DNA of 43,491 nucleotides from Funiculus sociatus GB2-C1. GTDB taxonomy: Bacteria; Cyanobacteriota; Cyanobacteriia; Cyanobacteriales; FACHB-T130. Location of the stretch: contig NZ_JAMPKJ010000050.1 in NCBI RefSeq assembly GCF_039962115.1, positions 1 to 43,491 on the forward strand, given 5' to 3'. This document shows, one piece after another, positions 1-7,805 of the stretch. Both the position numbers and the translations under genes were made by a program. The stretch's first letter is position 1, and every line of letters starts with the position of its first letter. Below the pieces are notes generated by a model. It did no database searches, was not told the DNA's origin, and was given only the letters and a program-made list of their open reading frames with translations.

Positions 1-25
1 AACGCTCTTTTTCTTCCGGGGTCAT
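1..25 (-). CDS. 5' end of a multicopy gene (MTPEEKER...), partial
   Basis: An ATG at 23-25 read on the minus strand opens a frame with residues MTPEEKER before the window ends. An AGAGGAA motif lies about 5 bases upstream of the ATG. The same start is found in inverted orientation at 43467-43491. Eight residues are too few to name a family. The purine-rich ribosome-binding site and the second copy support a real gene start. Confidence 0.45.
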
Positions 26-113
26 AGCGGTTCCTCTTGCTTACCTTTTGAGACTTCAGTTGACTACCTATTATCTTTTCTTAATGGAATTTTTACAAAA
101 CCGGGATGCTCCC
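1..113. repeat. Left copy of 113-bp terminal inverted repeat
   Basis: Bases 1-113 are the exact reverse complement of 43379-43491. Identity stops at base 114, which pairs with 43378. The segment carries, on the minus strand, an ATG at 23-25 with an AGAGGAA ribosome-binding site behind it, and then an AT-rich stretch. It abuts a 5'-truncated IS982 transposase on the left side and REP-like DNA on the right side. It is therefore a multicopy sequence independent of either neighbour. A contig broken at a dispersed repeat would look like this; two genuine inverted copies in the chromosome are the alternative. Confidence 0.9.
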
Positions 114-669
114 GGTATCAGCTTTATTGATTCCACAAGTCTCAAGGTCTGCCACAATCGGCGGATCTCTCAACATCGTGTCTTTAAAGATATAGCTGCA
201 CGGGGAAAGACCTCTGTTGACTGGTTCTTTGGTTTCAAGTTACATCTTGTTGTCAATGAACAGGGCGAATTGCTCAATCTTCAAATCACTCCTGGTAATG
301 TTGATGACCGTAAGCCTGTCCCCGATTTACTTGAGTCCCTATTCGGGAAAGTTTTTGCTCTCCAGAGGATATGTCTCTCAACAGTTAGCTACCCAGTTGT
401 TTACACAATTGGGGATTGAGTTTTTTGCCAAACCTCGACGGAACATGAAAAATCATTTGATGCGCCTGACTGATAAGCTTCTTGCGCGCAAACGTTCGAT
501 TATCGAAACTATTATTGACCAGCTCAAGAATATTTCTCAGATTGAGCATTCTCGACATCGCAGCCCCGTTAATTTTATGGTCAATATCTTGTGTGGTTTA
601 ATTGCTTACTGTCATCAACCCAAGAAACCATCACTCCGTTTAGAGTGGGCTTTGGTTCAATCAGCTTAA
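114..669 (+). pseudogene. IS982-family transposase remnant (5'-truncated and frameshifted)
   Basis: Two frames together encode the C-terminal two thirds of an IS982-type DDE transposase. The first frame has [31 protein letters not shown] and [10 protein letters not shown]. The second has [28 protein letters not shown] and a C-terminal [16 protein letters not shown]. The frames switch near 355-365, where the reading after KVFA changes; the consensus in this family continues with D-R-G-Y, so a one-base insertion there is likely. The first roughly 100 residues are missing: upstream of 114 the sequence is the multicopy 113-bp repeat, not transposase. Family members are usually about 270-290 residues. 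The copy is dead by truncation and frameshift. The coding part ends at the TAA at 667-669. Confidence 0.88.
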
Positions 670-716
670 CCCGAACTGAGGTTAATTAATACTTCCTGCT
701 TTATCAACCCTAGAGG

Positions 717-750
717 AAGGCTTCGCCTTTTCTTAGGCGAAGCCTTTTTT
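717..750 (+). terminator. Rho-independent terminator
   Basis: An 11-bp perfect stem (AAGGCTTCGCC at 717-727 and its complement at 736-746) with an 8-base loop is followed by a T run to 750. It sits downstream of the IS982 remnant on the plus strand, between it and the convergent glgX. On the minus strand the stem lacks a T run. Confidence 0.8.
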
Positions 751-764
751 ATTTGTCTTGAGTT

Positions 765-2891
765 CTATGGCAGACAGCGTAACACTACCAGCGATCGCGC
801 CGTGACTGGCACAGCTTTATCACCCGTGTAAATAGCTCCGTCTTCTACGAACCCAGCCTCCTTAGTATCAATCTCAACCATCCACCCTCGCTCTTGCAAA
901 TCAATTGGTAAAGTAAACTCAATCATTTCCCAGTGAGCATTAAAGAACAACAGAAAGCTCTCATCAATAATGCGTTGACCTTGGGAACCAACTCTGGGAA
1001 TTTCCTCCCCATTCAAGAAAACCCCAATTGCCTTGGAAAAACCAATCTGCCACTGTTCCTCAGTCATCTCGGTACCATCAGGATTGAACCAGGCAAGATC
1101 GCTTATCGTCCTACCGTGGATCGGTCTTCCTTGAAACCACTTGCGTCGCTGAAATACCGGATGTTTGCGGCGGAAGTAGATTAGCTGGCGAGTAAAATTT
1201 AACAGCTCAGCTTTTTCATTTTGCAAATTCCAATCCAACCAGGAAATTTCATTGTCTTGGCAGTAGGCATTATTATTACCCTTTTGGGTTCGCTGCATTT
1301 CGTCCCCGGAAACTAGCATCGGTACGCCTTGGGAAAGCATTAACGTCACCAGGAAGTTTCGCTTTTGTCGTTCCCGCAATGCCAAAATTTCGGGGTCATT
1401 GGTTTCCCCTTCTACCCCGCAATTCCACGAACGGTTATGGCTATCGCCATCGCAGTTGTTTTCTCCATTCGCCTCGTTGTGCTTCTCGTTGTAACTGACC
1501 AGATCGTAGAGAGTGAAACCATCGTGGGCAGTTATAAAGTTGATACTGGCATAAGGACTGCGCCCGTTGGTCTGGTAGAGATCAGAGCTACCCGTGAAGC
1601 GGTAGGCAAATTCCCCTAAGCTACCTTCCTCGCCGCGCCAGAAATCTCGCATGACATCGCGATATCTGCCATTCCACTCTGACCACAACAGGGGAAAGTT
1701 CCCGACTTGGTAGCCACCATCTCCCACATCCCAAGGTTCGGCAATCAGCTTCACGTCGGCGATTACAGGGTCTTGGTGGACAATGGTAAAGAATGCTGCC
1801 AGATTATTCACATCATAAAGTTCTCGCGCCAGTGCCGAGGCCAGGTCGAAGCGGAATCCATCGACGTGCATCTCCAAGACCCAATAGCGCAGGCTATCCA
1901 TGATTAACTTCAGGATTTGCGGATGGCGCACGTTCAAGGAATTTCCGCAACCCGTGAAATCCATGTAATAGCGGGGATCGTCCTCTACCAGACGATAGTA
2001 AGCGGCATTATCTACCCCCCGCATCGACAATGTAGGGCCCAGGTGATTGCCTTCGCCCGTGTGGTTGTAGACCACATCCAGAATGACCTCAATTCCCGCC
2101 TTGTGTAGTGCCTTTACCATTGCCTTGAACTCGCGTACCTGACCACCCGGAGTTTTATCGGCACTATAGCCAGAGTAGGGGGCAAAGTAATTGAGGGAAT
2201 CGTAGCCCCAGAAATTCTTCAGTCCCTTGTCAGCGAGATGTCCAGGAAAGCCTAAGAAGTGATGCACGGGCATCACTTCTACTGATGTAATTCCGAGGGT
2301 CTGGAGATGAGCGATCGCGGCCGGATGCGCCAGTCCCGCGTAAGTACCCCGCAGTTCTTCCGGGATATTCGGTTGCAGCTGGGTAAATCCTTTGACGTGG
2401 GTTTCATAGATGATCGTCTCGTGGAATGGGATTCGCAGCAGTTGATCCCCTTCCCAATCAAAGGACTCATCAATAACAACCGATTTTGGCATCAGATGGG
2501 CGCTATCAGTTTCGCTGAAGCTGAGGTCTTCTTCTGGGTCATCCCAAGAGTAGCCAAAGAGTTCTGGCCCATTGACGACATCGCCATCAATCGCTTTTGC
2601 ATACGGGTCGATCAGGAGTTTGTTGGGGTTGAAGCGATGACCTTGAGATGGATCGTAAGAGCCATATACACGGTATCCATAGCGTTGTCCCGGTGCTATC
2701 CCCGGCACATAGCCGTGCCAAACCCAGTTGTCTACTTCCGTCAGGGTGAGGCGTTTCTCCTTACCGTCTTTGTCGAACAGACAAAGTTCTACACCGGTTG
2801 CGTTTTCACTGAACAAAGCGAAATTTGTACCTTTGCCATCCCAGTAGGAACCTAAAGGATAAACGTTACCAGGCCAGAGTTCTAGGTGCAT
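765..2891 (-). CDS. glgX: Glycogen debranching enzyme GlgX
   Basis: This 708-residue cytoplasmic GH13 enzyme hydrolyses alpha-1,6 branch points of glycogen after phosphorylase trimming. The N-terminal part (about 10-110) is a CBM48-type beta-sandwich (PLGSYWDGKGTNFALFSENA). The catalytic barrel shows all four GH13 regions: DVVYNHTGEG (272-281), GFRFDLASA with nucleophile Asp349, LIAEPWD with acid/base Glu385, and FITAHDGF with Asp457. The length fits the GlgX/TreX family. The start ATG at 2889-2891 gives the usual MHLELWPGNVYPLG beginning. It stands alone, convergent with the IS remnant. The protein shows no damage. Assignment within the isoamylase/GlgX group rests on overall motif order. Confidence 0.95.
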   Translation of the reverse strand: MHLELWPGNVYPLGSYWDGKGTNFALFSENATGVELCLFDKDGKEKRLTLTEVDNWVWHGYVPGIAPGQRYGYRVYGSYDPSQGHRFNPNKLLIDPYAKAIDGDVVNGPELFGYSWDDPEEDLSFSETDSAHLMPKSVVIDESFDWEGDQLLRIPFHETIIYETHVKGFTQLQPNIPEELRGTYAGLAHPAAIAHLQTLGITSVEVMPVHHFLGFPGHLADKGLKNFWGYDSLNYFAPYSGYSADKTPGGQVREFKAMVKALHKAGIEVILDVVYNHTGEGNHLGPTLSMRGVDNAAYYRLVEDDPRYYMDFTGCGNSLNVRHPQILKLIMDSLRYWVLEMHVDGFRFDLASALARELYDVNNLAAFFTIVHQDPVIADVKLIAEPWDVGDGGYQVGNFPLLWSEWNGRYRDVMRDFWRGEEGSLGEFAYRFTGSSDLYQTNGRSPYASINFITAHDGFTLYDLVSYNEKHNEANGENNCDGDSHNRSWNCGVEGETNDPEILALRERQKRNFLVTLMLSQGVPMLVSGDEMQRTQKGNNNAYCQDNEISWLDWNLQNEKAELLNFTRQLIYFRRKHPVFQRRKWFQGRPIHGRTISDLAWFNPDGTEMTEEQWQIGFSKAIGVFLNGEEIPRVGSQGQRIIDESFLLFFNAHWEMIEFTLPIDLQERGWMVEIDTKEAGFVEDGAIYTGDKAVPVTARSLVVLRCLP

Positions 2892-3656
2892 ATATGGAAA
2901 AATTCACGAAAAATTGATAGTTAGCTAAAATCAACTCTTTACAGCGTCAGTTCACTCCAAGCAAACGCATCTAATCTCTCAAGTCTTGCTAAACAAATGA
3001 CTTAAGAATTGGAACAATTGCGTTATTCCACGCTGTATGTTATTGATTAAATTGATGTTGAAAATTTAGATGTGTTTGCCTTATTAATCGAGTTAAAAGT
3101 ATTTTTGCATATCCCTGATGGCAAGTTTTTATATTTGGGTATCAAGTTTATCATAAATTATTTGCTCAGGAGTTCCTATTGAAACAATGCCCTGTATTAA
3201 TAAACCGCAAGCAGCATGGACAAATGCCCATTATTGTGCGTAAACCAAAGAAAGTTTTAGACACCATGATCAGTGATTACCCACGTGTTGTTTAAAATAA
3301 TTTAACTGTTACTGTTTTCTGCGGCTTCTATCCGAGAATGGAACTAAGGTTAAGCTTAAAGGTGATTTTAAATACAAAATATCTTCATATTAGTTATGGC
3401 TGATACCTAGTAGCATTCAAATAGGTCGCTTCAGTTCGCTTTACTCACAATGACATAGCACGTATAAATGCAACTTTGTATGAGTAGTATTTTCGGTTAA
3501 GTCTGAGCGCGATCGCAAACATCAATAGCAAAAATTCAGAATTCATAAAAAACGAGGAAGCCAGCAAAAACGTTTCAAGGGTTAATTGTTTTAGCTGCCT
3601 ATTGTTTGAACCAATACTTTCCTAAATCTGAAATAGACAACTAGCAACGGGATAAT
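2892..3656. other. Long spacer without a confident gene
   Basis: About 765 bp, AT-rich, between glgX and the small membrane protein. It contains one open stretch without a good start at 3119-3295 (listed separately). It also holds scattered fragments such as TAGCATTCAAATAGGTCGC near 3411-3430 and a HIP1 site near 3510. I see no RNA gene and no complete coding region. The upstream part should include the glgX promoter, but no clear boxes could be assigned. Confidence 0.5.
3119..3295 (+). pseudogene. Possible decayed coding fragment of unknown origin
   Basis: A 58-codon frame is open from just after a TGA (3116-3118) to the TAA at 3293-3295, with no ATG near its beginning. The translation includes GYQVYHKLFAQEFLLKQ and MPIIVRKPKKVLDTMIS, which has a protein-like composition. 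I do not recognise a family. The spacer around it carries frequent stops. This is either the tail of a decayed gene or chance; the evidence is weak. Confidence 0.2.
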
Positions 3657-4079
3657 CTACAGCCATTGTCCGCCCCGAAAACGCCAGCGGGGAAATATAA
3701 TTCGCATAATTGTTTGCGATGCTATATAGACAGCCAGCCAAACGACGCTGTAGTGGAGTGCGAACCATTGTAGAGGTAAATCTCGTCTTACACCTGGTAA
3801 GCCAAATATTTTTACTAATAGCACTATAAATATTGCTTCCCAGATACCAGCAAGTAATTGCAAGACTCCGGGCCAATCTCTATCCCAGCGAAATTTCTGG
3901 ATATAGTCATAAAGAACATCCCAAGCCAGTCCAAAGATAGCAACATCTAGCAATACCCAGAAATAAACTGGATTCGCTAGGCCAATGATGCCCAAATAAA
4001 AGGGTAAAGTTACTAAAACGCCTACTGTTGCAAGTAGTAATAACCGGGTTTGCCAGCGGCCAAACAGCGTTGGAGTCAT
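3657..4079 (-). CDS. Small multi-pass membrane protein, unknown function
   Basis: This 140-residue protein is strongly hydrophobic, with about four membrane segments: residues about 12-30 (LLLLATVGVLVTLPFYLGII), 38-57, 71-92 (LLAGIWEAIFIVLLVKIFGL) and 105-125. Charged loops such as YIQKFRWDRDWPG lie between them, and a basic tail ends in RWRFRGGQWL. The ATG at 4077-4079 is the start. It lies 135 bp downstream of the FHA-flavoprotein gene on the same strand and could be its last cotranscribed member. I recognise no named family; it looks like a conserved hypothetical of cyanobacteria. Confidence 0.75.
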   Translation of the reverse strand: MTPTLFGRWQTRLLLLATVGVLVTLPFYLGIIGLANPVYFWVLLDVAIFGLAWDVLYDYIQKFRWDRDWPGVLQLLAGIWEAIFIVLLVKIFGLPGVRRDLPLQWFALHYSVVWLAVYIASQTIMRIIFPRWRFRGGQWL

Positions 4080-4214
4080 AGGATTTTAGATTTTGAATTT
4101 TGAATTTTGGATTGCTCCGACGGATGATAGAAACTTGCAAATTGTTACTTTTTAGCAAAATTACTGAACGTGTATTTCCGCATAATCGCCTAACCATCGA
4201 CACAGCAATTGATA

Positions 4215-6206
4215 CTAGGGGGATTGATTTGCTGCCCATTTCAGCCATTGTCCAAGGGAACTAAAAAGGTTTAATCGGTGCATTCCAGGCGATCGCGCGG
4301 CTGCGAGGCTATCAACTGTACAAAGTGCGGCATACTGCAAGCCAAGGAAGCTATCAACAGCAGCGTAGGGGCCACCTAGTGTCATGGCACCAGCAGCATA
4401 CATTCGCCCGCGTGAGGAGCGCATATCAACAATTTCAAAGTCGTTGGCGACGGCTATGCGCCCGTTTTCGTGCAAGGGGAGGTTGTAATGGCTAACAAGG
4501 TCGTTAAGCAGGGGACTTGCTTTGACTTTGGCATCAAGTCCGGTGGCATCAATGATAAAGTCAGCTTCCAGCCGAATTTGCCCTTTTAAGCCTTTTTCTT
4601 GAATGTAGGTGATGGTGTGTCCTGTTGCTGACGATTGCGGGTCGCGTTCGACTTTTTCAACTGCACCAAAGGCGATTTGATACCAGCCTTGGCGGATGCC
4701 TTCTTCTACGATGCGCTTCCAGTCTCCACGGTCTGCGGTGGTGGTGCCTCCCCAGTCTGCCAGTAAGCGCGATCGCGCTTGGGGATCGGCTTTTTCGAGC
4801 ATTACCCGCAATTCGCCGCCCCAGCAGGCTTTGGGCCAGTTAAAGGGTTGAAATTCGTAGTGATTTTCGACGGTACGCTGAGAGGTGCCAAATTTGTTGC
4901 CTTGGGGTTTGGGCGATCGCATCAAGTGTAACAGCGCAATATTCTGATTTTTCTTTCTAGCTTCATAAATTCGCTGTACAATCCGCGAAGCGACAATTCC
5001 CCGTCCCCGAATCATCACCGTCCCGCCATATTGCTCTAAATGTTCGTAGACGTGGTTATGTTCCTCGTAGGCATTCACCACTGATTTAAAATCGCCTGTT
5101 TTTTCGCGGTATTCTTGCAAATCAGGGAGAAACTGAATTGCTGGATAGCCAGTTGCTAGTTGTACGTTGCGGGCGATTAAAAAAGCATGGTCGCGGCGGT
5201 TGGCGCTGGTGCGAGAATAAGCGATCGCATACCTTCCATCCTCTGTTTTCCGAATCGACCGCACGCTTCCGTAGCGAAATATTTGCTCCCAACCAATCCG
5301 TTTGGCTTCTCTATCTATTGAGTCAAATACATTACCAGCGCGGGGGGTGTAAGTTTGGGCAAAGGTTGGTTCAGCAAACACTTGCCATAAATACCCTAAT
5401 GCTGTACCAATACTTCCCTTAAACAAGTCGCGCCAAGCTTCCCGTAAAGCATAGCTAGGCCAACCCCAAATATTATCTGGACAAGAATCTGAGTTTGAGC
5501 GCAACCGTTCGTGCAAGGGAATTTGCGAATTCATGCAAAGCCGCTTGTAACGGGCGTAGGGCTGCGCCTCCATCCCCAAAGCCGCAATGCGATCGCTTTT
5601 TACCCCAGAAATTCTCAATAAATCCACCCAGACAAAGCTGCCCAACCCCGCCCCAACTGCCGCATAGTCCACTTCATCCACCGACAACCCGGTAGCATGG
5701 AGGTCTTGCACTACAACTTGGTCTGCCCCAAACACAGGCGGGGGAAAGCTACTACCAACCGCCACCACTGGTTGAGGTGCAGGCTGACTAATGTTGGGGT
5801 CGGGTAAATCGGTATCTGGATTAAATAAAATCTGGGAATTGCCAGAAGGGGACGGCGCTTGTGTACTGGCAGCGAAGGTGACAATAATTTGGTAGGGGCC
5901 CATTTGCAGCGTGTCGCCGTTCGCCAAAATGCTCCGCGTCTGACGTTGCCCATTAACAAAGGTGCCGTTGCTGCTGTTTTGGTCAATTACTACCACGCCG
6001 TCTGCATCCTGTTCAATTAGGACGTGGAAGCGCGAAACTTCAAGACTATTAAGAACCATCCGGGAGACGCGACGCCCGTTAATTTCACCTGGCATCTGAT
6101 TAAATTCTCGTCCTAGCGCAATTGGGACGGAGAGTATTGGTTCGCGTCGTTCTCCCGTTGCTGGGTCGTCCCAGCTAAGCCGAAGGCGCAGGGATGCGGG
6201 ATTCAT
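4215..6206 (-). CDS. FHA domain fused to an FAD/NAD(P)-binding oxidoreductase
   Basis: In this 663-residue protein, residues about 25-110 form a forkhead-associated domain with the phosphothreonine-binding signature LGREF (31-35), SRFH (58-61) and NSSNGTFVNG (77-86). A Pro/Ser-rich linker (115-160) follows. Next comes a flavoprotein region with a first dinucleotide site YAAVGAGLGS (181-190), an ATGYP turn at 351-355, a second Rossmann glycine motif GRGIVAS (401-407), and C-terminal DATGLDAKV and AAGAMTLGGPYAAVDSF motifs. Two nucleotide sites separated by ATG motifs are the layout of flavin-dependent monooxygenase or pyridine-nucleotide-disulfide type enzymes; the substrate is unknown. The FHA domain implies docking to a Thr-phosphorylated partner. 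A second FHA gene sits 16 bp upstream. There is no signal peptide, so it is probably cytoplasmic. Confidence 0.85.
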   Translation of the reverse strand: MNPASLRLRLSWDDPATGERREPILSVPIALGREFNQMPGEINGRRVSRMVLNSLEVSRFHVLIEQDADGVVVIDQNSSNGTFVNGQRQTRSILANGDTLQMGPYQIIVTFAASTQAPSPSGNSQILFNPDTDLPDPNISQPAPQPVVAVGSSFPPPVFGADQVVVQDLHATGLSVDEVDYAAVGAGLGSFVWVDLLRISGVKSDRIAALGMEAQPYARYKRLCMNSQIPLHERLRSNSDSCPDNIWGWPSYALREAWRDLFKGSIGTALGYLWQVFAEPTFAQTYTPRAGNVFDSIDREAKRIGWEQIFRYGSVRSIRKTEDGRYAIAYSRTSANRRDHAFLIARNVQLATGYPAIQFLPDLQEYREKTGDFKSVVNAYEEHNHVYEHLEQYGGTVMIRGRGIVASRIVQRIYEARKKNQNIALLHLMRSPKPQGNKFGTSQRTVENHYEFQPFNWPKACWGGELRVMLEKADPQARSRLLADWGGTTTADRGDWKRIVEEGIRQGWYQIAFGAVEKVERDPQSSATGHTITYIQEKGLKGQIRLEADFIIDATGLDAKVKASPLLNDLVSHYNLPLHENGRIAVANDFEIVDMRSSRGRMYAAGAMTLGGPYAAVDSFLGLQYAALCTVDSLAAARSPGMHRLNLFSSLGQWLKWAANQSP

Positions 6207-6222
6207 TCTTTATGACCTAATA

Positions 6223-6777
6223 TTAGTTGCCGTTGGGAGTTACTAATACACTGAGTGCTGCTGCTAAGGAAGTGCCACACCAGGGACATCCCAAATTTAG
6301 CTGCTTATACGGAGAAACTTTATTACAAGCAAAACATTGCAGTCCGTAGGTTACAGATGGGTTAGGGCGGGTAGTACCCGGAGCTACTGCTTTTGCTGCT
6401 GGGGAGGACAGTGGCATTATTATAGTCGCGGGAACAGCGATCGCGCCCAGACAAACAGCAGTGACTTTTAGTTCCATCTGCCCTAAGTAAAAAATGCTAC
6501 CCTGACTCAGAGCTACTTCGCCTTGAGCAATGCTGCATCCATCCACTAGAGGGGGATTACTTTCTCGCAGGGAACGCAAGTAGAAGCTTTGCTGCTGCGC
6601 TTGAAAAAAAATTTCGACGTGCAGTCCCGATACTGTGGGATCTGTCAGTACGATATCGCATCGAGCTGGGTCACGACCGATGCGGATTGTTCCAGGGTTT
6701 TTACTGATTTGGTGGTCGTTAATTGTCAGGCTTTTTACCTGCGTTGCTTCGTACCACTCTAAAGTTAGTTCGTTCAT
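6223..6777 (-). CDS. FHA domain protein with C-terminal zinc-ribbon
   Basis: This 184-residue protein has an N-terminal FHA fold at about 25-110 (IRIGRDPARCDIVL, then TVSGLHVEIF, where the usual Ser-Arg-xx-His appears as Ser-Gly-Leu-His). A linker rich in Ala and Pro follows. The C-terminal treble-clef or zinc-ribbon-like motif is CFACNKV...LGCPWCG, two CxxC pairs about 15 residues apart. It ends 16 bp before the FHA-flavoprotein gene on the same strand, so the two are probably one transcription unit. The product likely recognises a phosphothreonine protein and may present it to, or compete with, the flavoprotein. The kinase is not in this window. Confidence 0.82.
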   Translation of the reverse strand: MNELTLEWYEATQVKSLTINDHQISKNPGTIRIGRDPARCDIVLTDPTVSGLHVEIFFQAQQQSFYLRSLRESNPPLVDGCSIAQGEVALSQGSIFYLGQMELKVTAVCLGAIAVPATIIMPLSSPAAKAVAPGTTRPNPSVTYGLQCFACNKVSPYKQLNLGCPWCGTSLAAALSVLVTPNGN

Positions 6778-6894
6778 CGCTCTAGCCTTATATATTGTCT
6801 ACTTCTATAAAGTGCTTCAAGTTAGCCTGTTCTGATTTCTAACATGAGCTAGAAGAGAAATCCGAAATTGTGTATGAAGTTTAAAGAAGGAGAG

Positions 6895-6919
6895 ATTGGG
6901 GACTGGGGATTGGGAAGAC
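6895..6919. repeat. STRR-type heptamer patch
   Basis: Three imperfect units of the GGGGATT / GGGGACT heptamer in a row. The same unit is found at about 10645-10680, in the coding array at 17784-17913, and at 38493-38576. STRR heptamers of this composition are a known cyanobacterial class of short tandem repeats. Confidence 0.75.
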
Positions 6920-6977
6920 CTATATATTAAATTCGGTTAATTTGTAACCCCAGAACCCCACGCTGCTCTTCGTTGAG

Positions 6978-7111
6978 GCAGGGTGGTTTTATACAATGAG
7001 AGAAAATATCGAAAATTGCAACATTTTGTAGGGGCATGGCAATGCCATGCCCCTACCGCCAACCAAAATCAACGTTACAGAATTTTCTTTTAATCAATGA
7101 AACCACCCTGC
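6978..7111. mobile_element. MITE-like element with imperfect TIRs and nested palindrome
   Basis: The outer arms are 6978-7007 (starting GCAGGGTGGTTT) and 7082-7111 (ending AAACCACCCTGC). They are imperfect inverted repeats, matching at 24 of 30 positions by my count. In the centre, 7028-7056 is a perfect palindrome of 14+1+14 bases built on GTAGGGGCATGGCA. The inner palindrome recurs in shorter or mutated form at 40746-40769 and 42166-42190. There is no coding capacity. It is either a non-autonomous transposable element or a REP-type hairpin nested in another inverted repeat. Confidence 0.6.
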
Positions 7112-7167
7112 TTTTCAAGGGAGATGCAAGGGGTATCTTGTACGGCTTGCTACAGCCAGTTGGACTT

Positions 7168-7311
7168 TTAAAACATTGGGTGATAATCCAGCAGCTCTAG
7201 CTTTGCCTCTGGTGTAAATCGTTGCCGAGGCATGGGCACTGTGCCGTCATAAGTTGGTTGCTCCAGCACGGGATCGTCATCAACAAACCTCGTTCCCTTT
7301 TGTACCGACAT
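7168..7311 (-). CDS. Possible 47-residue small protein or gene tail
   Basis: An ATG at 7309-7311 opens a 47-codon frame ending at TAA 7168-7170. The product contains GTRFVDDDPVLEQPTYDG and ends MPRQRFTPEAKLELLDYHPMF minus its first residues. It is acidic and hydrophilic, with a natural amino acid composition. No Shine-Dalgarno is visible. The frame extends open upstream to a TAG near 7359, so this could instead be the 3' remnant of a longer gene. I do not recognise a family. Confidence 0.3.
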   Translation of the reverse strand: MSVQKGTRFVDDDPVLEQPTYDGTVPMPRQRFTPEAKLELLDYHPMF

Positions 7312-7353
7312 TTCAGGAGGTTCAACAGAGGATTGAAAGTCCAGATAACGGTG

Positions 7354-7385
7354 AAACTAGGCTTCGGAGCGCCGAAGTCTAGTTT
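7354..7385. terminator. Hairpin, terminator-like
   Basis: AAACTAG + G + CTTCGG pairs with CCGAAG + T + CTAGTTT around an AGCG tetraloop. That is a 14-bp stem with one G-T wobble. The right flank has TTTTAG. It could stop transcription in either direction or be a REP-type palindrome. No strong gene end adjoins it. Confidence 0.5.
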
Positions 7386-7805
7386 TAGCATCTTCGCCCT
7401 CTTGTGTCAGCCTCGGAAAATCACGCTCGGAGCAAAACTCTGAAACCTCCCCAACGTAAAGATTCGATAGGTGCGAGACTCAAGTCCAATATTCTAGAGT
7501 GACCAAGACACGCTCCTCAATACCTAACGCGGGGCTTGGCTCCTAGTTTAGGAACTTCTCTCCCGTAGGATTTGAGCGCGTTGACCATTTCATTTATTTA
7601 AATGTGGTTTGCTGCACTCCAAAAAAAGGCACTTGAAGCGTTCGCCAAACAGAGTCTGCGCTATCGTTTAATTCATCAGGATATTTGATGCAATAACTAT
7701 GTCCTGATTTTTCTCGTTTTTGCAGTTTTAGCAACCTATCTAAGGAAACTAATTTGCAAGAGACCTTATGGCTCCTACTCTATATTCAGCGTCTTTGGAT
7801 AAGTT

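Larger units (their letters stand above)
6778..7805. other. 1-kb spacer rich in repeats
   Basis: This spacer separates the FHA pair (minus) from the RsbQ-like gene (plus). It holds an STRR heptamer patch (6895-6919), a MITE-like element (6978-7111) with a nested palindrome, a possible 47-codon gene (7168-7311, minus), and a 14-bp hairpin (7354-7385). From 7444 to 7805 I see no gene. Promoters for both flanking units must lie here, but no convincing boxes were identified. Confidence 0.5.

Noticed and set aside
2307-2855. A 182-codon plus-strand frame within glgX
   Set aside because: It is fully antisense to the strongly supported GlgX catalytic and CBM48 regions.
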